This document shows, in pieces, positions 19,488 through 28,759 of a DNA stretch of 64,000 bases. Every line of letters starts with the position of its first letter. Positions within the stretch are counted from its first letter, which is position 1. Under the pieces are notes generated by a model. It was not told the origin of the DNA, did not search any database, and saw only the letters and a list, made by a program, of their open reading frames with translations. The position numbers and the translations under genes are program-made. This DNA is from Streptomyces spinosus (GTDB taxonomy: Bacteria > Actinomycetota > Actinomycetes > Streptomycetales > Streptomycetaceae), in assembly GCF_020400655.1 (NCBI RefSeq), contig NZ_JAINRC010000023.1, positions 62,001 to 126,000 on the forward strand, given 5' to 3'.

Positions 19488-19552
19488 TCAGCCGGGGGAC
19501 GGACACCCGTCGGGGGTCCGATCGCGCGGCGCGCCGAGGCGTGCGCGGCGTC

Positions 19553-20761
19553 TCACAGGAAGTGCCGGATCGGAGCGACGGCGGCTTCCTTGGCGCGCTG
19601 GAGTACGGCCCGCCGTCTCCATCGGGTGAGGTCGATGTCGACGCTGCGCCGCAGGTCCGCGTCGTAGTCCCGGTCGAGTTCGGCGGTGAACGTCTCGTCC
19701 AGGACGGCGAGCATGACCTCCTCGTCATGGTCCATGGACCGGCGGTTGAAGTTGGTGGATCCGATCAGGGCGGCGACCGAGTCCACGGTGATGATTTTGG
19801 CGTGCATCATGGTCGGCTGGTACTGGCGTATGTGCACGCCCGCTTCCAGGAGACGTGTGTAGTAGTGCTGGCCGGCGAGTTGGCAGGCGCGCTGGTCGGT
19901 GTGCGGCCCGGGAAGCAGTATGTCCACACGCACCCCGCGGCGGGCGGTCCGGCACAGCAGGTCGATGAAGTAGGTGTCGGGGGCGAAGTAGGCGGTGGCC
20001 AGGCGGAAACGCTCCTCGGCGGAGGTGAGCATGACGCGGATGAGCGTCTGCATGTCCTGCCAGCCGATGCTGGCCGAGCCGCGTACGACCTGGACCACCG
20101 ACGAGCCGGCCCGCTCGTGCTCGACGAAGCGGTCGCGGTCGTCGTAGAGCTGGTCGTGGCACTCGGCCCAGTTCTGCGCGAACGCGGCCGCGATACCGTC
20201 GACGGCCGGTCCGCGCACCTGGACATGGGTGTCGCGCCACTCCCCGGGGTTGCGGGCGTCACCACACCATTCCTCCGCGATACCGACGCCACCGGTGAAG
20301 GCGGCCTGCTCATCGACGATGAGAGCCTTGCGGTGGCAACGGTGGTTCTGCTTGAACGGCGACAGCCAGGCGGGCTTGCGGAACCAGGCCACCTGCACAC
20401 CGGCCGCGTCCATGAGATCCAGCAACCCCTGCTCGATCTCCTTGGCGCCGAAGCCGTCCAGCAGCAGACGGACGCGCACTCCCGCCCGCGCGCGATCAGC
20501 GAGAGCGACGGCGAAGTCCCGGGCGATCTGACCACGCCAGTACACGAACGTCATCATGTCGATCGTGTACCGGGCCGACCTGATCGCCCTGAGCATGGCG
20601 GGGAAGATCTCGTCACCGTTGCGCAGGGGCAGGAGTTCGTTGCCTTCGGTGGCGGCTACACCGATCAGCCGTTCCAGACGGCGGCGCAGCCGTTGCTTGC
20701 GTGCTGCCGCGTCGGACGCGGTGAGGAGGGCCGGGGCTGCCGGTTCGCTGTCCAGGATCAT
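19553..20761 (-). CDS. Cardiolipin synthase-like phospholipase D protein
   Basis: A 402-residue protein with two PLD (HKD) motifs: HRKALIVDEQAAFTGG in the first half and HAKIITVDSVAALIGSTN in the second. This is the arrangement of cardiolipin synthases (ClsA/ClsB), which join phosphatidyl groups at the membrane. N-terminal hydrophobic anchors of ClsA are absent, so it resembles the soluble/peripheral ClsB type. The segment IRSARYTIDMMTFVYWRG is the usual pre-HKD strand. The ATG at 20761 is preceded by GGGAGA. A broader PLD-family activity on another phosphodiester cannot be excluded. Confidence 0.9.
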   Translation of the reverse strand: MILDSEPAAPALLTASDAAARKQRLRRRLERLIGVAATEGNELLPLRNGDEIFPAMLRAIRSARYTIDMMTFVYWRGQIARDFAVALADRARAGVRVRLLLDGFGAKEIEQGLLDLMDAAGVQVAWFRKPAWLSPFKQNHRCHRKALIVDEQAAFTGGVGIAEEWCGDARNPGEWRDTHVQVRGPAVDGIAAAFAQNWAECHDQLYDDRDRFVEHERAGSSVVQVVRGSASIGWQDMQTLIRVMLTSAEERFRLATAYFAPDTYFIDLLCRTARRGVRVDILLPGPHTDQRACQLAGQHYYTRLLEAGVHIRQYQPTMMHAKIITVDSVAALIGSTNFNRRSMDHDEEVMLAVLDETFTAELDRDYDADLRRSVDIDLTRWRRRAVLQRAKEAAVAPIRHFL

Positions 20762-21323
20762 GTCGTATCTCCCGTTCGGTCATTTCGGCCATGCGGACGG
20801 ATCGTTACGGGCCGCTGGTGGAGCCCGAGAACCAACATGCCCGGCGGGACCTGCCACATGTCGGCGGCGGGTCAGTCCTCGCCGCCCACGTCCTGGGCGC
20901 GAGCCACGACGAGTCTGTCGACCGATCACCGAGGCCGGCCGGGGCCTGCCCCCGCAGCACGTCGTTGACCGCCCCGGAGAGGGACCTCCTGGACGCGGCC
21001 GCGGACGGGCGCGCAGCGACGGTCCTCGAGGAGGACGTGGCCGAGTACGTGGCCTCCTACCCCGGCTGGGTACTGTTCCGCCCGCCCGGCCCGTACGCGC
21101 TCGTCCCCGGCCGGCTGCCGCAGCCGTACGCGCCAGGGACGGACGAGGGCGGCGCCCCGGCCTTTCCCCACCGCAACAAGCAGCCCGTGTGGCCACTCCA
21201 GCGCCAGCCCAACCAGCCGGGCTTCGCACCTGTGCCCGGCGCGGCAGCACATCGTGCAGAGTGGCAAGTGCTGGGCAACAAACCGGGTCGACGAGAACCA
21301 GTGCGGTATCCGATCATGTGTTC
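20762..21323. other. Gap with possible degenerate plus-strand ORF
   Basis: A plus-strand frame at 20791-21333 contains the plausible stretch ERDLLDAAADGRAATVLEED and LFRPPGPYALVPGRL but no recognisable family or ribosome site, and its ends are low-complexity. It may be a small lineage-specific gene or a relic; it is not called as a CDS. Confidence 0.3.
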
Positions 21324-21854
21324 ATGCCCCTGAGCGAGACCCTTGCCCGCGTCGATGCGGACCTGGCCGCCGGCCGCGTTCCCGTCGCGCGCCAGCGATT
21401 GCGAGGTCTCGTCTCGTCCTTCCCGTACGACCTGACGCTTCGTCGGCGTCTGGCCGAGGTGTACCGGCTCTACGGCGACGCCGCCGAGGCTGGACGCTGG
21501 ATGTACCTGGAGGAGGACCGCAACGCCGACGAGACCGCCGCCTTCGAGACGCGGTACGGGTCTCCCGGGTGGCGGATGAAGGCCCTCGCCTGGAGCGGCC
21601 CCGAGGCGATGGCTGCCACCTCCTTCGCGGAGAGGCAGTTGATCGCAGTGCGGACTGCCTGCGCCGAGGAGCTGGGGCATCCCGTCGACTGGGACGACCC
21701 CGCCTCCTACCGGGACGGCCTGGAGGAGAAGTACGAGGAGGCGCCTTATGGGCCGTGGACGGTCGGCGGTGTGCTGGCGGGGACCGGCTGCTCGGTGGGG
21801 GCCCTCGCGTTCCTCGCGATCTGGGTCAACGGAGTCATTGCCCTCTTCGACTGA
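21324..21854 (+). CDS. DUF6584 family protein
   Basis: A 176-residue protein. The first 65 residues form a TPR-like helical pair (ARVDADLAAGRVPVARQRLR, then RRLAEVYRLYGDAAEAGRWM) typical of DUF6584, followed by a conserved hydrophilic part and a C-terminal membrane helix (GALAFLAIWVNGVIALF), so it is probably tail-anchored. Function is unknown. The start is the ATG at 21324; a GTG two codons earlier is also possible, and neither has a clear ribosome site. The frame is open far upstream, but that part is not protein-like. Confidence 0.75.
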   Translation: MPLSETLARVDADLAAGRVPVARQRLRGLVSSFPYDLTLRRRLAEVYRLYGDAAEAGRWMYLEEDRNADETAAFETRYGSPGWRMKALAWSGPEAMAATSFAERQLIAVRTACAEELGHPVDWDDPASYRDGLEEKYEEAPYGPWTVGGVLAGTGCSVGALAFLAIWVNGVIALFD

Positions 21855-22312
21855 CCCGGGCGGCCAGGGGCCGGTGAGGAGGATCGCCGTGAAGCATGCC
21901 ACCGGAGGATCGGGTGCTGCCGGCCCCGGGGGCCGGCGCCCCTGCCCCACCGTCGGCCGACCGTTGCCTGGCAACCGCAGCGCCGGCAGGGCGTGGGCAC
22001 GGTCCGAAGCCGAGCCCGCCATCGGCCGCACCACCGTGATCACCGACGCCGGCTACCCGTCGAGAAGAAGTCACGGACGTGTGGCCTCGGGCGACGCCCG
22101 GACGGACCTTGCCTGGGCCACCGGAAATTCCAGCTGGTCACCCGGCGCCGGCAAGGAGCAGATCCACCGCTCCCTTGGTGGCCGACCAGGCTCAGCACAG
22201 TGCCGCCGGCGGCCGAGTGGCCCGTGCCGGCGGCTTCGGGCCTTGGGCAGGAACACGGATCCTCCGTTCCCCTGTCGACGGGATCAGCGCCTAACTGTTC
22301 GGAGAACCTCGC
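21855..22312. other. Intergenic, no gene seen
   Basis: About 460 bases with only compositionally biased open frames. Nothing recognisable. Confidence 0.4.
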
Positions 22313-22723
22313 ATGGCAGACGTCATCCCCCTCGGCATTTTCGGCAAGATCGCGAGCCAGTCCGCCTGGGCGGAGAACGCCGACGCGCTTCGTCGGCGAG
22401 CGGGTGAGATCCCCACGCAAGAGCGGCAAGAAATCGCCGGCTATCTCCGCTCCGGCACTCCGGTCATCGCCCTGATGGGATACTCGGAGGACGTCCTGGG
22501 CAACAAGTTCGCCCGCTCCGGCGGTACAGCCGTCATGAGCGACGGACGCTTCTTCTGGCGGCTCGACGCGGCCGACTACGTGGAGTACTACGGCATCGGC
22601 CTCCCAGAGGAGTTCATCGCCCACGGCGCCGCACGTCAGTGGATTGCCCGGACCCTTTCGCGCGGCGAGCTCATCGAGGTCGACGACCGCCTCGTCGAAC
22701 TGAGGCGATCCGGGGTCCTGTGA
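22313..22723 (+). CDS. Conserved hypothetical protein
   Basis: A 136-residue acidic cytosolic protein without a recognised domain. It opens MADVIPLGIFGKIASQSAW and contains GTPVIALMGYSEDVLGNKF, a glycine-containing turn (GGTAVMSDGRFFWRLD) and YVEYYGIGLPEEFI. The composition and mix of secondary-structure elements look like an expressed globular protein. Similar small proteins are scattered in Streptomyces near contact-dependent or immunity-type genes, but nothing here confirms that. The ATG at 22313 has GGAGAACC just upstream. Confidence 0.65.
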   Translation: MADVIPLGIFGKIASQSAWAENADALRRRAGEIPTQERQEIAGYLRSGTPVIALMGYSEDVLGNKFARSGGTAVMSDGRFFWRLDAADYVEYYGIGLPEEFIAHGAARQWIARTLSRGELIEVDDRLVELRRSGVL

Positions 22724-23334
22724 CCTGAGCGCCCCCACCGACGCCGGTGCCGTCGCCGTCAGGCCGTCAAGGGAGCCTCGGCGCAGTGTCGCCCGGGAAG
22801 CCGCGCCGGCGAACGGCGCGGCGACCGGGTGTGTGCGGACTGGGCAGAGATGCCTGCCCGGAGGCCGGCCGCTGGATCCATTGCCGACGTCGCCCGCCGC
22901 GAGGGCGTCGACCTGGACGATCACTCCGCCCACCGGCGTCGCGATCGGCGCGGGCCGGGGCAGGGGCCCCAGGACCACCGTGCTCGAAGCCTTGACCCGT
23001 CTCAGCGATGGTAGGCATGCGCACTCCGGGTCAGGCGGCGGTCGCCTACGGACAGCGGTGGGCGACCCCGGGCGTCAACGCACCGGGCTCACCCCGGACA
23101 TGCGCAACCACGTCAGCAACGGCAAGACCGCCGACCGACTGCCATCCCGTCCGGGCCGTCATCGACGCCCCGCCCTCCGCGAGACCTCGGCACTGAACCC
23201 TGCGCTCCTGCGGCACCCACGCGTCCCCTGCGGAAGGAGACATGTTCCGGGGTGCGTCGGGTGATGGCCTGATCATGCGGTAGTGGGCGCTCGGTGTCAC
23301 TACGCTGAGCGCCTTCGCACCCGGGGAGGTTCGG
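22724..23334. other. Intergenic, no gene seen
   Basis: About 610 bases. Open frames on both strands have shadow-like composition. The last 60 bases should contain the promoter of the MFS gene (GGTGTCACTACGCTGAGCG area). Confidence 0.4.
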
Positions 23335-24615
23335 TTGGTACGGCGAGACACGCTGGGGCAGGACTTCCGGCGGTTGTGGGGCGCCTACGCGGTCAGTGCG
23401 GCGGGCAGTGCCGTCGGCATGGGGGCGTTGCCGCTGATCGCTCTGCTGGTGCTGGATTCCTCCGCGTTCCAGGTCTCCGTGCTCGCCGCGTCGTCCGCGG
23501 TGGCCAGTGCGGTGATCGCTCTGCCGCTCGGTGTGCGGATCGAGCACCAGTACAAGCGGCCGGTCATGATCACCGCCGATGTGGCCCGTTGTGTGATGCT
23601 GGCGAGCATTCCGGTCGCCATGGCTTTCGACAGGCTCACCTTCATCCAGCTGTGCGTCGTCGGCGTTCTGCAGACGGCGTCGTCCGTCGCGTTCGACGCG
23701 GCGAGCGGGGCGCACCTGAAGGCACTGGTCTCACCCGAGCACCGTCTGCGTGCCAACAGCCTGTTCGAGACGACCAACTGGATCAGCGTCAGCGCCGGCC
23801 CGCCCGTCGGCGGGCTTCTGATCGGAGCCCTGGGTGCGGCCGCCACAGTGGTGGTCGACGCCTTGTCGTTCCTCGGATCGGCCCTGGGCGTCCGTCGCAT
23901 CCGGCAGCCTGAACCCGCGCCACCGCAGCGCGCGGCCACGTCTCACCTGGGCAGCGACATCGCTGCCGGGTGGCAGTACCTCCTGAGGCACCCGGCGCTG
24001 CGCCCGCTGTTCTTCAACGCGCTGCTCTTCGGCGGATCCGTCATGATGGCCTCACCGCTGATGGCCGTTCTCATGCTGAAGGATCTGGGCCTGGCGCCGT
24101 GGCAGTACGGACTCGCCCTGGGGCTGCCGTGCGTGGGAGGCGTGCTGGGCTCACGTCTGACTCCACTGCTCACCCGGCGGTTCGGGCAGCGTCGTGTTCT
24201 GCTGCTGTCCGGTGTCGGGCGCACTCTCTGGACGATCCTGTTGCCGCTGACGCCCTCGGGTGCCCTCGGCGTGTGCGTCATCGTGGCCGCCGACTTCGGC
24301 CTGCTCTTCTCCGCCGGGGTCTTCAACCCGTCGTTCACCACGTATCGCATGGCGGCCACACCGGACGCGCTCATGTCTCGCGTCGGCACCTCCTGGTCCG
24401 TCGGCTCGAAGACGTGCCAGGCCGCCTTCATGATCGCCGGTGGCCTCGTCGCCGCCGCAGCGGGCGCACGCGGCGCACTGTTCATCGCCGGCCTGTTGTG
24501 CATGGCGAGCGCGCTGCTCCTGCCATGGCGAAGGGACCGCATGTCCACCGGGCATGTTCCGGCGCCCGCGACGGAAACGGTTCCGTCCCCGGCCGCGGAC
24601 AGGCCGTCCGCGTAG
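23335..24615 (+). CDS. MFS exporter (enterobactin-exporter-like)
   Basis: A 426-residue major facilitator with twelve predicted membrane helices and the N-terminal pattern FRRLWGAYAVSAAGSAVGMG characteristic of the MFS_3/EntS-like group. The loop 2-3 region IEHQYKRPVMITADVARCV and a mid-protein hydrophilic linker (RIRQPEPAPPQRAATSHLG) fit. These proteins export siderophores, macrolides or other small molecules; the substrate is not predictable. The TTG at 23335 is supported by GGGGAGG at 23323-23329. It is convergent with the frameshifted hchA and separated from it by a hairpin. Confidence 0.88.
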   Translation: MVRRDTLGQDFRRLWGAYAVSAAGSAVGMGALPLIALLVLDSSAFQVSVLAASSAVASAVIALPLGVRIEHQYKRPVMITADVARCVMLASIPVAMAFDRLTFIQLCVVGVLQTASSVAFDAASGAHLKALVSPEHRLRANSLFETTNWISVSAGPPVGGLLIGALGAAATVVVDALSFLGSALGVRRIRQPEPAPPQRAATSHLGSDIAAGWQYLLRHPALRPLFFNALLFGGSVMMASPLMAVLMLKDLGLAPWQYGLALGLPCVGGVLGSRLTPLLTRRFGQRRVLLLSGVGRTLWTILLPLTPSGALGVCVIVAADFGLLFSAGVFNPSFTTYRMAATPDALMSRVGTSWSVGSKTCQAAFMIAGGLVAAAAGARGALFIAGLLCMASALLLPWRRDRMSTGHVPAPATETVPSPAADRPSA

Positions 24616-24753
24616 CGGCCCACCTCGCCGAGCGACGGCGCCGTGAGGCAGAAACGGACGACGGCCGGTTGCCGGCGGGAAGACGCCGCCACCCGAAGGT
24701 CGCCGGTGCGGCTGTACGCGAACGTGCCGGAGCGGCCCTCGGGCAGGGAACCA

Positions 24754-24804
24754 AAGACCTCCGTGCGGTGCAGTCCTGGACAGCTCCACCACACCGGAGG
24801 TCTT
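24754..24804. terminator. Hairpin between convergent genes
   Basis: AAGACCTCCG (24754-24763) pairs with CGGAGGTCTT (24795-24804). Inner bases TGCGGTG and CACCACA extend the stem partly. Located between the MFS gene and hchA, so it may terminate both. Confidence 0.55.
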
Positions 24805-24844
24805 CGCCACGATCAAGCCCGACAGGCGTCGACAACGTTCGTGA

Positions 24845-25737
24845 TCAGTACACCTGGTCGGCGGTCGCGACCGCTTCGACCAGGGCCTCGGCGGCGAGCA
24901 GACCGAGTTGGTGGGAGGCGAGGGGGCTGTCACCCGTCAGGAGCTTCCGGTCCCGGTGGGTCCTGCCGGTCATGTCGTCGTTGATGACGTTCAGTCCCTG
25001 CTTGCTCAGCAGATCGGCCACCAGCCAGGGCAAGCGGCCGGGAAGATAGCCGATCTCGAGGTTCGCCCCCTCGTCGAGTGCGTCGGGGAAGACGCAGACC
25101 GAATACCCCTTGAACAGCGACTCGTCCCTGCCCATCGAAGCAGCGAGCAGCGCCGCCGGGCCGTGGCACAGGGTGATGACGAACTTGTCGTTGGACAGAG
25201 AGCCCACTCGAGCGTCCGGCTCACCGCCTCACTGGCCGGCAGCCCGACGACGGCCCCATGCCCGCCTGGAATGAAGACGGCGATGTAATCCGAGTCCTCT
25301 CCGAGTTCCTTGGCGACGACCTCGGAGAGCTTCTCGGGCTGCTTGAGCTTCGCCCTGAGGACCTCGTACGTCCCCATGACCGCTTCGTCCTCGCGGGGCA
25401 TCGCCCACAGCTCGAGCTTCGCCGGATAGCCCTCCAGCGTGGCGATGTCGACGTCGAAGCCCGCCTCCATCACGTGATGAAGCGGAAGCAGCATTTCCAC
25501 CGGGTGGTTTCCGGTGGAGAACATCTTGCCGTTCTCCAGCAGGACGTAGCGCTCCTCCGTCGCGATCATGAGCACCTTCCACTTCCCCTGGGTGTAGGCG
25601 CCCCTGTGCTGGACCCCATCGAAGTCGGTCTTAGACGACGTGTACTGACTGAGCGAATACGGCGACGGGAAGTACGCGTCGTCTTCGGCCGGGTCCGGCG
25701 TGGGGGCCCTGCTCAACTCGTTTGCGGCCTGGGACAT
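24845..25737 (-). pseudogene. hchA: Frameshifted HchA (Hsp31, glyoxalase III/deglycase)
   Basis: Two overlapping minus-strand frames together encode an HchA-like DJ-1 protein of about 290 residues, the normal length. Frame one (from ATG 25737) gives FPSPYSLSQYTSSKTDFDG and continues to SEAVSRTLEWAL. Frame two continues LSNDKFVITLCHGPAALLAA with the nucleophile cysteine (25166-25168) and runs to a normal C-terminus at 24845. The shift lies at a CT run (CTCTCT, 25197-25202); one CT unit fewer restores a perfect junction. HchA is a methylglyoxal-detoxifying enzyme and chaperone. Both halves are otherwise intact, so this is a very recent mutation, a phase-variable tract or a sequencing error. The ATG has GGAAAG upstream. 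Confidence 0.85.
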
Positions 25738-26043
25738 GGCGACCCGCTTTCCTTGGTGCTGTGCGGGGAACGTGTCGCGCCCTGGATCGCTGTGGCGTCG
25801 ACCCTGAGGGCTCCACCGAGACGCGTCCGCCCCGTCGCAGGGGGTCCGTTTGCGGGGTTCGCCGCCGCGCGGAGACGAAGGGCGCCCGTTCGAATTGACA
25901 CTTCACATCCTGCCCGGCACCCCCGCCCCACGCGACCGGACCGCTGCGCTCAGCTTCCCCCTGGACGGGCCCTCACCAGGGCTTTCCTTGGTCGATTGGG
26001 GGCAATGGTCATCCGGACTGCCCGCATCGCGGGTATCCGCATA

Positions 26044-26216
26044 ATCGAGCATACACTCGATAATCGGTGGTGGAGGTGAGCGTCGTGAACGACGCCGGGA
26101 AGCAGGTCCAGACCGCGCGGGCGAGGATGATGCATGGGCGGCTTCCATCTCGCTCCTTGGTGTCGACGCCCGGGCGGGCATCGACCGCCGCGGCCAGTGC
26201 GGGGTCACCGGAGTAA
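26044..26216 (+). pseudogene. Inverted repeat followed by truncated 46-codon ORF
   Basis: The AT-rich inverted repeat ATCGAG-N6-CTCGAT (26044-26061) looks like an operator/promoter. It is followed by a good ribosome site (GGTGGAGG) and a GTG at 26076 or 26085 that opens a 46-codon frame (SVVNDAGKQVQTARARMM, then low-complexity residues) stopped at 26216. The arrangement suggests a regulator gene that has lost most of its coding sequence. No family can be named. Confidence 0.35.
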
Positions 26217-26242
26217 TAGTCGAGACCTGTGACCGGTTGAAC

Positions 26243-26465
26243 TCATCCGCGGTTGGCTGGGTTGATCGCGACGAGTTCGATCTCGAAGCCGTCCTCGTTC
26301 TCCAGGTAGGCCGCGTAGTGCTCTTCGCCACCGGCGTGCGGGTGCAGGTGGGGGAACAGCAGGCGCCAGCCGTGCTGTGTGGCCTCGGCGGCCAGGGCTT
26401 CGGCGGTGGCGGCATCCTTGACGTGGAATGCCAGGTGGTTCAGCCCGGGTCGGCAGCGGTCGTGC
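26243..26465 (-). pseudogene. Truncated VOC (glyoxalase/bleomycin-resistance) gene
   Basis: The minus strand encodes the C-terminal half of a VOC-family protein: HDRCRPGLNHLAFHVKDA, then ALAAEATQHGWRLLFP, HPHAGGEEHYAAYLENEDG and FEIELVAINP, ending at TGA 26243. In intact relatives (about 130 residues) a complete first beta-alpha-beta unit and metal ligand precede RPGLNHLAFH. Here the upstream sequence in the same frame is unrelated and Arg-rich, and no start codon with a ribosome site is present. The metal-binding His and Glu of the second half are kept. With the frameshifted hchA next door, this makes two damaged glyoxalase-type genes side by side. Confidence 0.7.
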
Positions 26466-26987
26466 CGGTCGACTCGATCCCGTACACGGAGCGAGGCTGA
26501 TCCATACGGAAGCCGCAGCCGAACTCGACTACCCCGACGTGCCGCAGCCCGTCGTCGACCTGGCGAGAGCGCTCGACCTGGCGAGCGGTCAACCTCCGGA
26601 CCGGCAGCGCGTTCGGGACCGGGTCACCTCCGTGGCGCGGGACTTTCCGGCCACGGAAAGCTCACCGGGACCACGGCCTTTGAGCTACGCCGTATGACCC
26701 ACCGTGACCGGTTCACGCGAAGCGAGCCAGAACCGGATCCGCGGACGAAGCCGGCCGGCCCTGACCCGGGGCCGGCGGCGGCGCCGTGGTGACGCGGTGT
26801 GGTGTGCCGTCGCGGACCGAAGCGTTCAGCGGCGGCAGCGGGTCCGCCACCACCCGAACCAGCGCGGGCAGGTGCCGTCAGGGCTGCTCCGCCCAGGGCC
26901 GGGGTGCGCCATGCCCGCTGCCGGAGGCCGGGGAGGGGGCGATCACGGATCAAGACGGCGCGAAGACGCCCCCACGGCGGCGAGGAG
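26466..26987. other. Intergenic/decayed stretch
   Basis: About 520 bases after the ABC operon. A plus-strand segment at about 26490-26640 (AAAELDYPDVPQPVVDLARA) is protein-like but has no start or family. Considered relic sequence. Confidence 0.3.
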
Positions 26988-28682
26988 TCACTTCTGCCAG
27001 CCGACCGTCTCCGGCAGGGGCGTGCCGAAGATCGTGGCGCCGACGTTGGCCAGCCCCTTCTTGACACCGTAGACGGAGGGACCGCTGTACAGCGGCAGGA
27101 AGGCGTACTGCGCGAGTTCCTTGCGTTCGATCGCGTTGGCCTGGGCCGTCTGCTTCGCGGGGTCGGAGATCCGGGACGCCGCGTGGATCTCCTTGTCCAG
27201 CTCGGGGGTTCCGGTGCCGGTCAGGTTGGAGTCACTGTCGGTGCCGTAGAACTGGTACAGGTAGCGAGCGCCGAAGGGGTCCGTCGAGCGGTTGCCGGAG
27301 AGGAAGAGGTCGAAGTCGCGATCGCTGAGGATCTTGGAGAAATCGGCTTCGTCGGCCTTCTTGATGTCCACCTGGATGCCGACCGGCTTGAGCATGGCGG
27401 CGAACGCGTTGGCCGTCGCCTTCTCCAGCGGGTCGTCGCCGAGCAGGGTGTAGCCCACCCTGAGCTTGGCGCCGTTCTTCTCCCGGACGCCGTTGCCGTC
27501 GGCCTTCCAGCCGGCCGCGTCGAGAGTCTTCCTGGCGTCGTCGGGCGAGTACTTGATCACCGATGAGACGTTGTCCGAGTAGCCCTTCTGGAAGCTGTAC
27601 AGCAGCGCCGAGCCGGGAAGAGGCTCGGAGTAGTCCAGGCCCTGGAACTGGATCTTGGCGATCTGTGTCCTGTCGACGCTCTCCAGCAGCGCCTTGCGCA
27701 CCTTGACGTCCTTGAGCACCGTGGACTTCGCGTTGACGTAGAGCGAGTACTCGAAGGGGCTGCCGCCACGACGGATCTCGGTTCCGTCGACCCCGCTGAT
27801 CTGCTTCAAGCCCTCGGCGCTGCCGGTGGCGGCATAGTCGACCTGCCCGTTCCTGAAGGCGTTGATCGCGGCCTCGGAGTCCAGGTTGACGTAGACGCGC
27901 TTGTCGAGCTTGCCTCTCTTGCCCCACCACTTCGGGTTGCGGACGAAGGTGAGGTTGCCGCTCTTGGTGTCGAAGGTGCCGACGGTGTAGGGACCCGCGC
28001 CCCATTCGGGATGCGCCTTCTTCACGTAGGCGTCGTTGAAGTTGGCGACCGTGGCGGCCTTGGGATGCAGGAACGTCGTGAACAGGCTCGACCACCACGG
28101 GTCGACTCCCTTGAAGTCGATGACGGCCTGCCGGTCGTCGGTGCCGCGGGTGACCGAGACGATGTTGCGGTAGCCCTCGGTGTTGGTCGCGTTGTAGTCC
28201 TTGTTCGAGCCGTTGTTGGCCTGCCAGGTCGCCTTCACGGCCCGCCAGTCGATCGGGGTGCCGTCGTTGTAGGCGGCCTTGGGGTTGAGTGTGAGGACCA
28301 CCCGCTGGTTGCCGCCGGTCACCGTGACCTTGACGTCACTGAGGTAGTCCGGGTTGTACTGCACGTCACCCGTGGGGGAGTAGGTGATGACATCCGGGTT
28401 GTACCAGAACCACACACGGCTCGCGGTGAGGGTGGCGTTGGCGTTGAACGGGTTGCCCTGGTCGTCGAAGGTTCCAGGAGTGGTGTAGGTACCTCCGTCC
28501 TTGATGTTGTCGTACGGCTGGGGGTTGTAGTCGACCTTCGCAGAGGCGACCGCGGGCGTCGAGCCGTTTCCCGCCTTCCCGGCGTTCGGAGCGTCGGCCC
28601 CGGAGGAACTGCAGGCGGTGGCCGTGACGGCGAGGGCGAGGGCGACGGTGAGCGCGGAGGCGGGGGCGATGCTCGATCGCAT
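26988..28682 (-). CDS. ABC transporter peptide/nickel-type substrate-binding lipoprotein
   Basis: A 564-residue SBP_bac_5 (family 5) extracellular binding protein. The lipoprotein signal has the lipobox TATACSSS with the lipidated cysteine at about residue 24. Family features include RVWFWYNPDVITYSPTGD, AGPYTVGTFDTKSGNLTF and VRKALLESVDRTQIA. It should capture oligopeptides or similar ligands outside the membrane for the importer encoded upstream. It is the last gene of a four-gene operon (permease, permease, fused ATPase, binding protein), 77 bases after the ATPase. The unusual order with the binding protein last may reduce its expression relative to convention unless it has its own promoter. 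Confidence 0.93.
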   Translation of the reverse strand: MRSSIAPASALTVALALAVTATACSSSGADAPNAGKAGNGSTPAVASAKVDYNPQPYDNIKDGGTYTTPGTFDDQGNPFNANATLTASRVWFWYNPDVITYSPTGDVQYNPDYLSDVKVTVTGGNQRVVLTLNPKAAYNDGTPIDWRAVKATWQANNGSNKDYNATNTEGYRNIVSVTRGTDDRQAVIDFKGVDPWWSSLFTTFLHPKAATVANFNDAYVKKAHPEWGAGPYTVGTFDTKSGNLTFVRNPKWWGKRGKLDKRVYVNLDSEAAINAFRNGQVDYAATGSAEGLKQISGVDGTEIRRGGSPFEYSLYVNAKSTVLKDVKVRKALLESVDRTQIAKIQFQGLDYSEPLPGSALLYSFQKGYSDNVSSVIKYSPDDARKTLDAAGWKADGNGVREKNGAKLRVGYTLLGDDPLEKATANAFAAMLKPVGIQVDIKKADEADFSKILSDRDFDLFLSGNRSTDPFGARYLYQFYGTDSDSNLTGTGTPELDKEIHAASRISDPAKQTAQANAIERKELAQYAFLPLYSGPSVYGVKKGLANVGATIFGTPLPETVGWQK

Positions 28683-28759
28683 GGGGAGTTGATCCGTTTC
28701 TCTGTGGGGTGAGGCGGCGCCACGCGTCGCGGCACCGCTGCGGAAGGCGAAGGAACCGG

